Part shown: positions 16,059-24,938 of the stretch, in pieces
How the letters are laid out: each line of letters opens with the position of its first letter
Position numbering within the stretch: position 1 is the first letter of the stretch
Notes under the pieces: generated by a model
Seen by the model: the letters and a program-made list of their open reading frames with translations, nothing else
Database searches by the model: none
Told to the model about the DNA's origin: nothing
Translations under genes and position numbers: made by a program
Assembly (NCBI RefSeq): GCF_013185195.1
Contig: NZ_JAAZWC010000009.1
Span: 62,001 to 126,000, forward strand
Length of the DNA stretch: 64,000 nt
Source of the DNA: Saccharibacillus qingshengii
Lineage (GTDB): Bacteria > Bacillota > Bacilli > Paenibacillales > Paenibacillaceae
Direction: 5' to 3'

Positions 16059-19000
16059 GTGAGCCCATTCTCCTCCAAAAAAATCGGCCAGCAGCTCTAC
16101 ACGCGCGCGCGCAGCGGCATTTTCCGGGATACGGAAGGCTACGACACGATCGCGCGGACGGAAGGCCTGGACGAAACTTTTATCAAAAAAACGCTGCACC
16201 CGCTCTGCGCCTACGACGCGCCGGCCGAGCTGACCGCTTCCGGCGTCAAGGAAGAGTCCGCCTATCCGGATTCCGTGCATCTGGTGCAGCTCGAGAACGG
16301 CGATGTGGTACTGGGACGCAGTCTGTACAAATCGATCGACTTTGCGGGGCTGCGCAGCACCTTTTTCACCCATAACTATGTCATTCCGTCGGAAAAAGCG
16401 GATAGCCTGGCTTTGGAGTACATGAATTTCCTGTATGCCGACTTCGCGTCCGAAGCCGCCGAGTCGCCGGAAGGCGCCACGGATTCCGCCCTGCTGCCGG
16501 AGCTTGCCGCCCTGCCGATGAGAAGCGAGCTGCCGCAGCCGAAGACCGGCCCGGACAAACTGGACGAACTCGGCCTCGAAGCTTCGTCGTTCAAGCGGCT
16601 GCTGCTGGCGCTGATGGAATCGATGGGCGGACGGCGCAAAGTCTACGTGACGCTGAACGCGCCCGTTGCCGAGTCGAGCGCCCGTGCCCTCAGGCTGCTG
16701 GAGGTGCTGTATGCGGCGCTGCCGCCGGAGTTCCGCCGCCGTCTGGGCTTTGTCACGTATTCGCGTGAACCGCACAGCCGCAAAGGCGTTCATCTGACGT
16801 TCGTCGAACAAGGCTCGATGCGTCCGGGCGACCGGAATATCGAGAAAGATTTCCTGTTCGATTTCTCGCGCGGACGGATCGTCAATGCCGCCGAAGGCGG
16901 AAGCCTGCAGGAACTCGCGGACTTCCTGTATGAAGGGCTGCGCGATCCGCAGCGGCTGGAACGGTTCTATGCGTTCGCGGACGAAGCGCTCGGCAGTACG
17001 CCGGATGCGCTGAACTCCGAGCGCTATCTGGAGCTGTCCCGACTGTTCCGGATCGAAGAAGGCGAAGAAGAACCTTACGAGCAGGATCGGCGGGGGATTC
17101 TGGCGCTGCTGACCGCCTGGGTACGCCGTGCGGGCGAATCGCGCCTAAAAGCCCGGATGTTCGACCTGCTGGGCGGCCGTTTCGACCGCGAGCTGGACGA
17201 TCTGATGGCCGGACGGATTCCGGAACCGGATCTGCTGCGCGATATCGTCGCGTATTTCCGGGTTGGAGGCAAAGGCGCCGGGGCCGCGGTACTGCGCTAT
17301 CTGCTGACGCTGATGCCGATGGTGACCCGTCAGAAACGCAAAGACGGCGGCATGACCTATTACGCCGTGATCGAGAGCGATCCCGAACTTGCGGATATGT
17401 TCTTCTCGACGCTGATCGGCAACCGACAGCTGGCTTCCATGCTGTTCGAGCCGTATCTGGACCGCAAAATGGAATCGGCCGCGGACGCGGCGGAAGTCGT
17501 GCGGATCGTGCAGAAATGGTCCGACGACCACCCGGGCCTGCTGAACAACGATCACTTCTGCGACTCGTCGCTGCGGGCGATAGGCAGCAAGCTGCGCCGC
17601 TCCGGCGAACCGGTCTCGGCGGTGCGCGGCGTTGTCGAGACGCTGCGCGGCGACGGCAACCCGACCGCCGGTCTAATGGACGGCACGGGCGAAGAGCTGA
17701 TGAAACATCCGCTGTGCGTGGCGCTGGCCGACGAAGCGGTCCAATACCTGCTCGACGAATGGGAATGGGAAAAAGTCACGCTGCAGCAGGTGACGGGACT
17801 CGGCTTCCTGTTCGAAGGAGAGAGCGACGAAGAACGTAAACGCAAAGTGCGCGGTCCGCGCGGAACGGACCGGTACGCCGCGCTGCGCGCCGCGTATCTC
17901 TGGTTCACGCTGGAGCGGCCGGATGCCAGTCTGCTGGACGGTCTGGGGATCCGGGAGACCGACGAAGTGCAGAAGCTCGGCCGGCGCCTGCTGCCGGCCG
18001 AGATCGCGGCCAGCCGTTACGGCCGCCTCATGCCGGCGTTCTCGCGCAGCCTGAGCGGAGGCGGCGAAGATGTGGATTACCGCCGCCTGGTCGACGCGGT
18101 GCGGATCAATTCTTCCGCGACCGGGGGACGCGAAGCGGTATACCGCTTCTTCGACTGGTCCGCTTCGCAGGAGCCGTACTTGCAAGACGGCAGACTGCAT
18201 CCGGCTTATGCGGCCGCGATCGAACATTATTTTGCCGCGCACGACCGCGAAGCGTTCCGAGATAAGAACAAGCGCCGCGATTACTTCGACGGCGCACCCG
18301 CTCCGCTGGCCGCGGTATACCGCAAAATCCAGGCGCAGCAGGCTTCGCCGCTTGTGCGCTGGATGCGCAGGAACCGCAGCTTGGCGCTGCTGCTGATGGG
18401 CCTGCTGGCGCTGGTGATCGTCGGCGGCGGAACCGTCGGCGTGCTGTACGCCACCGGCGTGCTGGGCGGCGAAGAGCAGACCGCTCAGACGCCGGCCGAT
18501 CCGCCGGAAGAGACGGTTGCGGATACGCCGGGCACAGGCGAGACGGTGCCCGGCGCGGATGCGGGACCGGCTATGCTGGTCTTCGCACCCTCTAACGGAC
18601 AGACGGTCGAATTCCGTTTCCGCACCGCGGAAGAACGGGATGCTTTCCGGCCGGCCAAGCTGGAACTGAAGCTTGCGAATGCCAGCCGCGTTGTGCTCGA
18701 CAACCCGGCGTTTGAGCAGGGAGCGGACCCCGACCCGACCGAAGGGTCGACCGGTACCGAAGATCCTGCGGCAGGCGAGCCTGCCGATGGCACATCCGGC
18801 GAAGCCGGGCAGGATGCCGCCGGAGAGACCGGCAGCGGCGGTACGGGCACGACTGCCGGAGAGCCGACCGGCACGGAAGCCGGTACGGAATCGGGAGAGA
18901 CGACCGGCGAAGCGGCCGGTCAGGGCACCGATCCCGCAGCCGGCGATCCGGCCGGCGCCGAGCCGGGAAGTGAAGCCGGCAGCGAATCCGGCGAGAGCAC

Positions 19001-19307
19001 CGACCCGGCCGCAGGCACGCCGGCCGGTGAAGAACCGGGTTCCGGGTCGGAGTCCGGAACCGATGCCGCCGGAGGAAATACCTCCGGCAGCGAACCGGGA
19101 ACCGGCACGGACGCGGCCGGTTCGGGCACCGACGCTTCGGCAGAAGGCGCCGAAGCCGGAAGCGGGTCCGCCTACGAAGCGGCGGACCCCGGGAACTATC
19201 CGTACACGGCGGTGTACCGGATCGTGAGTGCACTCGGTTCCCCGGTCCAGCAGGTGACCGTTGACGGGGAGAGCTACGATATCCGCACGGATTCGGCGGC
19301 GGAATAA
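16059..19307 (+). CDS. GAP1-like GTPase-associated protein with transmembrane helix and extracellular tail
   Basis: 1,082 residues starting at GTG 16059, with GAGGGGAGAG 9 bases upstream and only three bases after the GTPase stop. The N-terminal region (LYTRARSGIF, ... ALPPEFRRRLGFVTYS) matches GTPase-associated protein 1 families found beside DO-type GTPases; the middle is helical. One transmembrane helix lies at about 772-800 (LLLMGLLALVIVGGG). The remainder should be outside: a small beta region, then about 160 residues (885-1045) of low-complexity Gly, Thr, Glu, Pro, Ala and Ser repeats, and a short C-terminal globular end (NYPYTAVYRIVSALGSP). The tail looks like a cell-wall-spanning stalk. 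The protein could link the cytosolic GTPase to the envelope; this is inference from topology. Confidence 0.8.
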   Translation: MSPFSSKKIGQQLYTRARSGIFRDTEGYDTIARTEGLDETFIKKTLHPLCAYDAPAELTASGVKEESAYPDSVHLVQLENGDVVLGRSLYKSIDFAGLRSTFFTHNYVIPSEKADSLALEYMNFLYADFASEAAESPEGATDSALLPELAALPMRSELPQPKTGPDKLDELGLEASSFKRLLLALMESMGGRRKVYVTLNAPVAESSARALRLLEVLYAALPPEFRRRLGFVTYSREPHSRKGVHLTFVEQGSMRPGDRNIEKDFLFDFSRGRIVNAAEGGSLQELADFLYEGLRDPQRLERFYAFADEALGSTPDALNSERYLELSRLFRIEEGEEEPYEQDRRGILALLTAWVRRAGESRLKARMFDLLGGRFDRELDDLMAGRIPEPDLLRDIVAYFRVGGKGAGAAVLRYLLTLMPMVTRQKRKDGGMTYYAVIESDPELADMFFSTLIGNRQLASMLFEPYLDRKMESAADAAEVVRIVQKWSDDHPGLLNNDHFCDSSLRAIGSKLRRSGEPVSAVRGVVETLRGDGNPTAGLMDGTGEELMKHPLCVALADEAVQYLLDEWEWEKVTLQQVTGLGFLFEGESDEERKRKVRGPRGTDRYAALRAAYLWFTLERPDASLLDGLGIRETDEVQKLGRRLLPAEIAASRYGRLMPAFSRSLSGGGEDVDYRRLVDAVRINSSATGGREAVYRFFDWSASQEPYLQDGRLHPAYAAAIEHYFAAHDREAFRDKNKRRDYFDGAPAPLAAVYRKIQAQQASPLVRWMRRNRSLALLLMGLLALVIVGGGTVGVLYATGVLGGEEQTAQTPADPPEETVADTPGTGETVPGADAGPAMLVFAPSNGQTVEFRFRTAEERDAFRPAKLELKLANASRVVLDNPAFEQGADPDPTEGSTGTEDPAAGEPADGTSGEAGQDAAGETGSGGTGTTAGEPTGTEAGTESGETTGEAAGQGTDPAAGDPAGAEPGSEAGSESGESTDPAAGTPAGEEPGSGSESGTDAAGGNTSGSEPGTGTDAAGSGTDASAEGAEAGSGSAYEAADPGNYPYTAVYRIVSALGSPVQQVTVDGESYDIRTDSAAE

Positions 19308-19323
19308 ATACAAGAACCAAGTG

Positions 19324-19373
19324 AAGACCCTTAGGCAAGCGGCGGAAGCCTGCATGCCTGAGGGTCTTTTTGT
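19324..19373 (+). terminator. Intrinsic terminator ending the tubulin/vWA/GTPase locus
   Basis: AAGACCCTtAGGCA pairs with TGCCTgAGGGTCTT and is followed by a T-run. GC content falls sharply immediately downstream. Confidence 0.85.
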
Positions 19374-19467
19374 GCAGAATTTAAATAGACTCTGTATAAA
19401 ATTGTTTATTCACCCTTCAGTTGGCGTTGTAAGCGAATTAAATAAAGAATAGGTATAGAAGGAATTA

Positions 19468-20082
19468 ATGAAGAAAAAAGACGGACTTAGAACCTTGCTT
19501 GTTTTTCTTCTTCCCAGCACTTTTTTGATGGCCGTTCTAGATCTTTACTTTCCAAATACGGGGCTCGGCATCATGTTCACTATTCCGGCTACCTACTTTT
19601 TGAACGTGATAATTTGTGGAATCGGAATGATTGGACTTGGATTTATGCTTGTGAACCTGCTGCGGCCTCGTTATTCGATTGGGGTATGGATAGTCATTGG
19701 AATCGCCACTCTCTTTATTACCGTTTGGTTTTATCCTCAAGAAAGTCAACCCCATATTATGCGTCAGGTTCTGGATGCGTTCGAGAAACGTGAAGGATTT
19801 CTATTCTTGAATCAAGTATGGGAAAAGAAAGGACTCATTTTATTTTGGACTTTAACTATGGGGATAACGGTTAGTTTGATTGGATGGTTCTTCTTAGTGA
19901 AAAATATTCCTGGAAGTCTGATCGGCAGTTTACTTGCAGGTATAATTGGTGCTTTGTCCGGAAACCACTTTTTTGAATACATGGGGATGTACGGATGGTA
20001 CCGACTTATATTCGCATTTATTATGTCATGCGCTTTGGTGATTTTAACAGATTTGATGATTCGTTCAGCAAACTCCCAATAA
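19468..20082 (+). CDS. Polytopic membrane protein of unknown function
   Basis: 204 residues, about six transmembrane helices separated by short loops, with one longer soluble loop around residues 85-120. AT-richer codon use than the genes before it. GAAGGAATTA precedes the ATG. No conserved motif recognised. It opens the AT-rich immunity-type cluster; a membrane immunity protein is possible but unproven. Confidence 0.6.
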   Translation: MKKKDGLRTLLVFLLPSTFLMAVLDLYFPNTGLGIMFTIPATYFLNVIICGIGMIGLGFMLVNLLRPRYSIGVWIVIGIATLFITVWFYPQESQPHIMRQVLDAFEKREGFLFLNQVWEKKGLILFWTLTMGITVSLIGWFFLVKNIPGSLIGSLLAGIIGALSGNHFFEYMGMYGWYRLIFAFIMSCALVILTDLMIRSANSQ

Positions 20083-20149
20083 AGATTATTTAAAATGCGT
20101 CCTAGAAGAGGCGACTTTGAAAAGTCATGTTTTAGAGGAGATGAATAAG

Positions 20150-20461
20150 ATGTTTACCACCCTTTTGCAAACAAAAGACTTCGAAGTGATTGAAGAAATA
20201 CCTTCAGTGGATGGAGACGAAAAGTATTTAATCCAAGAAGACAATGAAACCTTTCATTTACTGAGTGACTTCTCTAGTGTTGAGTACTTGCTAACCACAA
20301 GTGAGGATATGCCTGACTTGATTAAAGAGCTGGATTTGTTACTTGCTCAAGTTCAGAGTATTGAGTCCTTGGAGCATTTAAGAAACATCAAAGAATTGGC
20401 TAAGAAGTGTAAAAATCTAAAAGGAAGTTTTTTGATTATTACTCCTTTTGAGGTGGACTGA
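20150..20461 (+). CDS. Small acidic protein, paralogue A (possible immunity protein)
   Basis: 103 residues, strongly acidic, predicted alpha/beta. It is clearly paralogous to the gene at 21745: shared MFT.LLQ start, EYLIQE, SLEHLRNIKELA and the C-terminal ITPFEVD. The start at 20150 follows GAGGAG and matches the paralogue's start; an upstream TTG at 20117 is less likely. Function unknown. Small acidic paired genes next to Imm53 are typical of polymorphic-toxin immunity clusters, which is the basis for the suggestion. Confidence 0.65.
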   Translation: MFTTLLQTKDFEVIEEIPSVDGDEKYLIQEDNETFHLLSDFSSVEYLLTTSEDMPDLIKELDLLLAQVQSIESLEHLRNIKELAKKCKNLKGSFLIITPFEVD

Positions 20462-20530
20462 ATGAAGAGAAGACAACGAAGGAACTTACCTTCATTGAAT
20501 GAAAATTCGTTGTGTGATCTTTCTCAATGA
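20462..20530 (+). pseudogene. Remnant of the gene that follows paralogue B
   Basis: An ATG directly after the paralogue A stop opens only 22 codons. Its sequence resembles the start region of the gene after paralogue B (both have GAAGA..AACGA/ACTACGA stretches and a shared ATGAAAATT/CGTTGT block), so the two-gene cassette was probably duplicated and this second copy mostly deleted. Weak, short similarity. Confidence 0.3.
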
Positions 20531-20598
20531 ATCGGCCAGCAAGTCTCGAAAAAACTTAACGCTCATCATCCCGGTATGAACATGAAAGGTCTGAATAG

Positions 20599-21600
20599 AT
20601 GGATATCGATTACCGAATGGAAAGTATGAAGAGGCAGTTGGAACTCGCTTTATTTAAAATAGATGCAGCGCTGCGTTTTTCAGAACCCGTAAGAACCTCC
20701 GATTTAGAACTGGCAAAAAACTTGCTTCAAGAACTTTTCCTACCGTCAACCTGTGTCCCGAAAGAAATATTAAGTACGCTATACTGCGGTTTCCCCTATT
20801 TTTACGAAGCGGATTTGAGTTTTTCTTCTTTTGAAAAAGTAGTGAGAATTCGAGAGCTGTCAGCTGCTTTTCAATGTACGGTGCTGGGCACGTTGGAAAC
20901 CAAAGAAGCTCCGGACGATCAAACCAGGCAATGGGTAGAGCAGATTGAAGGTTGGACAGAGGATGTACAGAAGAATCAAGCTCATATTGACGAATGGCTG
21001 AACCTTTTGGACAGGATCCATCTTGCATATAAAAAATCAGAGTTCCTCCCAAAAGCTTTGGCTTTTCATTTATTCAAACTTATTGGAGCATGCTTCGACA
21101 AAGGGCCTGTTCAAGAATCATATCTGAATTTCTATGCACGAATTGCAAAGATCTGTGCTTCAGAAGTGCAGAACAGCAAAAGCCCGAAGTGGGTGACCGG
21201 AGAAGCGCAGACAGGGTTGGAAGAAAAAATCGGGTTCCCTGAAGAGTTTGCGGGTCTGGGGCAAGACTGGGAGTTCATCGTCGCTGACGCGTCTCGATTA
21301 GACGAATTTTTGAAAGCCTACACGGAGTTGAATTTGAATATCGAAGAAAAATTCACTCTGATGATCATCATTGCGGAGTCTTACAACGATCTGCTGTGGG
21401 AATACGAAGTAGACCCTGGAGATTTGGAACCGCTGCGTAAGTTGTTGATCGAAGATTTCTTTATTCATAAAGAAGGAATCAGATATTGGATAGAAACACT
21501 TGATGAAAACCCGGATAACCATGAAGATTCTTTTCCGATTGCGCTGTTCATGAAAGAGCTTGTTAGATCGCAAGAGCTGGAGAACAAGTGGGCTTTTTGA
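20599..21600 (+). CDS. Two-domain alpha-helical protein in the immunity-type cluster
   Basis: 333 residues, soluble, acidic and mostly helical. The N-terminal half (to about 190) and C-terminal half (from about 210, WEFIVADASRLDEFLKAY) look like separate domains; the second has the feel of small bacterial immunity domains (LMIIIAESYNDLLWEYE). AAAGGT lies nine bases before the ATG. Lower GC than the flanking chromosome. Not assigned to a family with confidence. Confidence 0.55.
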   Translation: MDIDYRMESMKRQLELALFKIDAALRFSEPVRTSDLELAKNLLQELFLPSTCVPKEILSTLYCGFPYFYEADLSFSSFEKVVRIRELSAAFQCTVLGTLETKEAPDDQTRQWVEQIEGWTEDVQKNQAHIDEWLNLLDRIHLAYKKSEFLPKALAFHLFKLIGACFDKGPVQESYLNFYARIAKICASEVQNSKSPKWVTGEAQTGLEEKIGFPEEFAGLGQDWEFIVADASRLDEFLKAYTELNLNIEEKFTLMIIIAESYNDLLWEYEVDPGDLEPLRKLLIEDFFIHKEGIRYWIETLDENPDNHEDSFPIALFMKELVRSQELENKWAF

Positions 21601-21744
21601 ATCTACTGTAGTTATTAGGGGGATGATCGTGGAGGGTGCAGAGGGCGTGATGCCAGAATCCGACTTCGGTTAATGACAAGTACAACGGCGGCGCGCAGTA
21701 TCACGAAGATCGGCAGTGATTGAGTTTAAGAGGAGAAGAATAAA

Positions 21745-22059
21745 ATGTTCACCATTCTTTTGCAAGTAGAGAACTACAAAGTGATTGAAGAGTTGACTTC
21801 AGTCGAAGGAGACGAAGAATATTTAATCCAAGAAGAAGACAGTGAAAACTTCCCTTTGCTCAGCGAATTATCTAATTGTGAGTACTTGCTGGTCATAAGT
21901 GAATGGATACCTTACTTGATGAGAGAGCTGGATTTGCTGCTTGACCAAGTCCAAGATATTCAATCTTTGGAGCATTTAAGAAACATCAAAGAATTGGCTG
22001 AGAAATGTAAGGATTTAGAGGGAATCTTCTTGTTTATTACTCCTTTTGAGGTGGACTGA
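21745..22059 (+). CDS. Small acidic protein, paralogue B (possible immunity protein)
   Basis: 104 residues, paralogous to the gene at 20150 across its full length. Start supported by AAGAGGAGAAG seven bases upstream. Its TGA is followed immediately by the ATG of the next, disrupted gene. Function unknown; see paralogue A. Confidence 0.65.
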   Translation: MFTILLQVENYKVIEELTSVEGDEEYLIQEEDSENFPLLSELSNCEYLLVISEWIPYLMRELDLLLDQVQDIQSLEHLRNIKELAEKCKDLEGIFLFITPFEVD

Positions 22060-22707
22060 ATGAACAAATCCAATGAGCTTATAAATGATTTTTACCTAAA
22101 GCAAAGAAAGTATAACTGTTTGTAGGGCATAAATTTAAATAGAAGTTTAGATGGAGAAGAAAGACTACGACTACCATTTAACCATCAACTCACAGAGGAT
22201 GAAAATTTGTTGTTCACTTTTTACTGTAACGAGTTTCGATTTGAAGTGGTGAAAATATGCAGTGAGGAGTCGAAGAGCTTCGAAGAACAATATTCTGCAA
22301 GAAGACGGGAGTTGAATACGAGGCCGTTTTTTATACAAGCTGGAGTGCCAAAGAGCATTCCTGTTCGATCGGAGCAAGACGAGTCGCTGTGGGACGCTAT
22401 AGAATCGGTGTTTCCTCTACAAGGTGAGAGTACGGTACTGGTGTGGAATTATATTCCGATCCTGCTTGGTTACAAGTACGATATCGCTCTTATGGTGGAA
22501 GATCTTTTGCTTATTATCGAAGAGCTGCAAAGTCGGTGTTCGGGCGAGCTGACCAACCATTGGATATCGAATACATTTGCTCACGAGTGGCGATTTCTAT
22601 GGAACGATCATACATTTGAAAAGGAAATAAAGGAGGGAGATCATGAACGATCTGGAATGGATACAAGATTGGTACGCCCGGCATTGCGACGGAGATTGGG
22701 AGCATAG
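22060..22707 (+). pseudogene. Immunity-type gene interrupted by an in-frame TAG
   Basis: The ATG at 22060 directly follows the previous stop. The frame reads 21 codons (ending KQRKYNCL), meets TAG at 22123, then continues open in the same frame for nearly 200 codons (GINLNRSLDGEERLRLPFN, ... LLFTFYCNEF). A single base change, for example TGG to TAG, would explain it. The 3' end runs 65 bases into the Imm53 gene in another frame, so the original stop may also be lost. A shortened product could start at TTG 22207, without a ribosome-binding site. Family not recognised. Confidence 0.6.
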
Positions 22708-22933
22708 CTGGGGTATACATATGGAGACGCTGGACAATCCCGGGTGGAAAGTCGCGATCCATCTGGAAGATACCGAGCTGGAGAGCAAAGACTTCGCACC
22801 GATCCAAATCGATCGAACGGAAGAAGATTGGCTGTATATCAAAGTGGAGAACGGCGTCTACGAGGGAGTAGGCGGGGCGCATAATTTAATCGAGATTTTC
22901 AGCACATTTCGGAAATGGGCGGAGACGACGTGA
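22643..22933 (+). CDS. Immunity protein 53 family (Imm53)
   Basis: 96 residues. The opening LEWIQDWYARHCDGDWEHSW and the following ETLDNPGWKVAIHL are characteristic of Imm53, a family of immunity proteins to polymorphic toxins. An ideal AGGAGGGAG site precedes the ATG. It should neutralise a cognate toxin domain, but no toxin gene is in the window, so it may be an orphan kept against toxins of kin. A terminator follows. Confidence 0.85.
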   Translation: MNDLEWIQDWYARHCDGDWEHSWGIHMETLDNPGWKVAIHLEDTELESKDFAPIQIDRTEEDWLYIKVENGVYEGVGGAHNLIEIFSTFRKWAETT

Positions 22934-22962
22934 AGACCTTTATTCGTTCGTTCATGCCGATC

Positions 22963-23010
22963 AAAAAAGCTTGAGAACTCCGCTATCGGTCGGGTTCCCA
23001 AGCTTTTTTT
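22963..23010. terminator. Bidirectional terminator between Imm53 and the ABC permease
   Basis: AAAAAAGCTTGaGAAC pairs with GTTCcCAAGCTTTTTTT; both strands end in T-runs, serving the two convergent genes. Confidence 0.8.
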
Positions 23011-23021
23011 CGTTTAAGCGA

Positions 23022-23879
23022 CTACCCTTTCACCGCCCCCGCCACAACCCCTCTCACGATATATTTTTGCAGCAGGATAAACACCAGAATCGATGGCATT
23101 ACCGCCATGACCATCGCCGTCATCGCGTACTGCCAGTCCGACGTGTACTGACCAACAAACGTATAGGCGGCGAGCGTCAGCGTCTTGGTCGCCGGCGAGC
23201 CGTTGACCATCAGCAGCGGGAGCAGGAAGTCGTTCCAGATCCACATGACGTCGATGATGATGATGGTGGTCGTTACGGACTTCAGCAGTGGGAAAATGAC
23301 GGAGAAGAACAACCGGAAGCCGGAAGCTCCGTCGATCGTGGCGCTTTCGTCGATCTCGCGCGGGATGCTTTTGACGAAGCCGTGGTAGATGAAGATCGCG
23401 AGCGGTGCGCCGAACCCCCAGTACAGAATGCCGAGGCCCCAGGTGCTTTCGGACAGGTGCAGGGCTTTGGCCATCTGGAGCACGGTCAGCATGATCGATT
23501 GAAACGGAATCAGCATCGGGATAATGCAGAGCATGTACAGCACGCCGCTCATGCGCGAACGGCTGCGGGACATTTTGTAGGCGGCGATCGACGAGAACAG
23601 AATGATGCCGGCCAGCCCGATTCCGGTGACGATCGTATTGTTGAGGAACAGCCGCGGATAGTTGACGGCTTTCCAGACGTAGGCGTAGTTGGCGAAGCTG
23701 AACGACTGCGGCAGGGCGATCACGTCGCTCATGACTTCGGCGAAGCTCTTGAACGAGTTAATGACGGTCAGAATCAGCGGATAGAGAAACAGCAGCGACA
23801 GCAGGACCATGCCGATTTCCAGCACCAGACGGCCGGGGCGGATACGCCGTTTGGGCACTGCGGATACGGATTTGGACAT
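23022..23879 (-). CDS. Carbohydrate ABC transporter permease (MalG type)
   Basis: 285 residues, six transmembrane helices, and the inner-membrane component loop IDESATIDGASGFRLFFSVI (EAA motif) that docks the ATPase. Start taken at ATG 23879, two bases after the preceding permease stop, rather than an upstream ATG inside that gene. Together with the next gene it forms the membrane channel of a CUT1-type sugar importer. No ATPase gene is present; such Firmicute importers commonly share a housekeeping MsmX-like ATPase. Confidence 0.9.
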   Translation of the reverse strand: MSKSVSAVPKRRIRPGRLVLEIGMVLLSLLFLYPLILTVINSFKSFAEVMSDVIALPQSFSFANYAYVWKAVNYPRLFLNNTIVTGIGLAGIILFSSIAAYKMSRSRSRMSGVLYMLCIIPMLIPFQSIMLTVLQMAKALHLSESTWGLGILYWGFGAPLAIFIYHGFVKSIPREIDESATIDGASGFRLFFSVIFPLLKSVTTTIIIIDVMWIWNDFLLPLLMVNGSPATKTLTLAAYTFVGQYTSDWQYAMTAMVMAVMPSILVFILLQKYIVRGVVAGAVKG

Positions 23880-23880
23880 C

Positions 23881-24768
23881 TTAGGCTTCGACCTCCCGGC
23901 GTTTGAAAATATAGAGCTGGACGAACGTGATCGCAAGTACGGCGACGAACAGAATCAGTGCTTTGGCGGTGCCGTACCCGTACAGATTGTTCTGGAACGT
24001 ATCCCGGTAGATATCGTAGGCGACGCTGTACGTCGTGCCGCCCGGCCCGCCGGAAGTGAGCGACAAGATCACATCGAACACCTTGATCGCGTTGGTCAGC
24101 GCCATGAACACGGAGATGGTGATCGACGGGGCCAACAGGGGGAGCGTGATGCTGAAGAATCTTCGGACAGCGCCCGCACCGTCGACGGTGGCGGCTTCTT
24201 TGAGGTCGTCCGGCACGGACTGCAGTCCGGCGATATAGATGACCATGTAGAACCCGACGGACTGCCAGATCGAGACGCCGAGAATAGAGACGAAGGCCAG
24301 ACCGGGTTCTCCGAGCCAACTGAGCGCAAACACGGACCAGCCGGTGGAGTCGCCGAGCGATTCGAAGCCCTGCATGAAAATGAATTTCCAGATAAAGCCG
24401 ACGATGACCAGACTCAGAATGTACGGGACGAAAAAGGCGGCCCGCAGCCAGTTGGTCGAGCGCAGTCCCATGTCGAGAACCAGAGCCAGCGCAATCGCCA
24501 GTACGTTAACGAGTACAATATACAGAATCGTATACTTGAGCGTGAACAGGGCGGCATTCGTGAAATTGGCGTCACCGGTCAGGATTTGGCGGAAGTTGTC
24601 CAGTCCGATGAAGGTCGGATTCTTGGCGATGCCGTTCCATTTGGTCATGGAATAGCGTACAGTCAGCACAAACGGCACATAGAAAGCAAAAGCGATACAG
24701 ATCAGGGCGGGCAGCGTAAACAGGCCGAACTCCAGCCGCTCCCCGCGTCTTCTTCCCAGATTGAACAT
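23881..24768 (-). CDS. Carbohydrate ABC transporter permease (MalF type)
   Basis: 295 residues, six transmembrane helices, EAA loop DDLKEAATVDGAGAVRRFF. AGAGGTG precedes ATG 24768. First gene of a two-permease operon. A minus-strand TATAAT at 24874-24869 about 100 bp upstream may be its -10 element, with a poor -35. The likely solute-binding partner is the lipoprotein gene at 26164 on the other strand. Confidence 0.9.
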   Translation of the reverse strand: MFNLGRRRGERLEFGLFTLPALICIAFAFYVPFVLTVRYSMTKWNGIAKNPTFIGLDNFRQILTGDANFTNAALFTLKYTILYIVLVNVLAIALALVLDMGLRSTNWLRAAFFVPYILSLVIVGFIWKFIFMQGFESLGDSTGWSVFALSWLGEPGLAFVSILGVSIWQSVGFYMVIYIAGLQSVPDDLKEAATVDGAGAVRRFFSITLPLLAPSITISVFMALTNAIKVFDVILSLTSGGPGGTTYSVAYDIYRDTFQNNLYGYGTAKALILFVAVLAITFVQLYIFKRREVEA

Positions 24769-24938
24769 GGCGCACCTCTTTTTCGATAAACGGATTCTTT
24801 CACCCGGGGCCCCAAAACGGAACGTTTGCGGCTCTGCGCGAAAAGGTATGGATTTTCTCGATGTTTGTATTATAGAATGTCGATATTCCAGCCAGAATGG
24901 ACGAAAGAAAACTCTTGAGGGTAAAAAGGTGAACGAAT

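Noticed and set aside
22971-23906. Plus-strand frame of 311 codons across the sugar permease gene
   Set aside because: Gln/Asp/His/Arg-rich antisense shadow of a well-supported permease with EAA motif.
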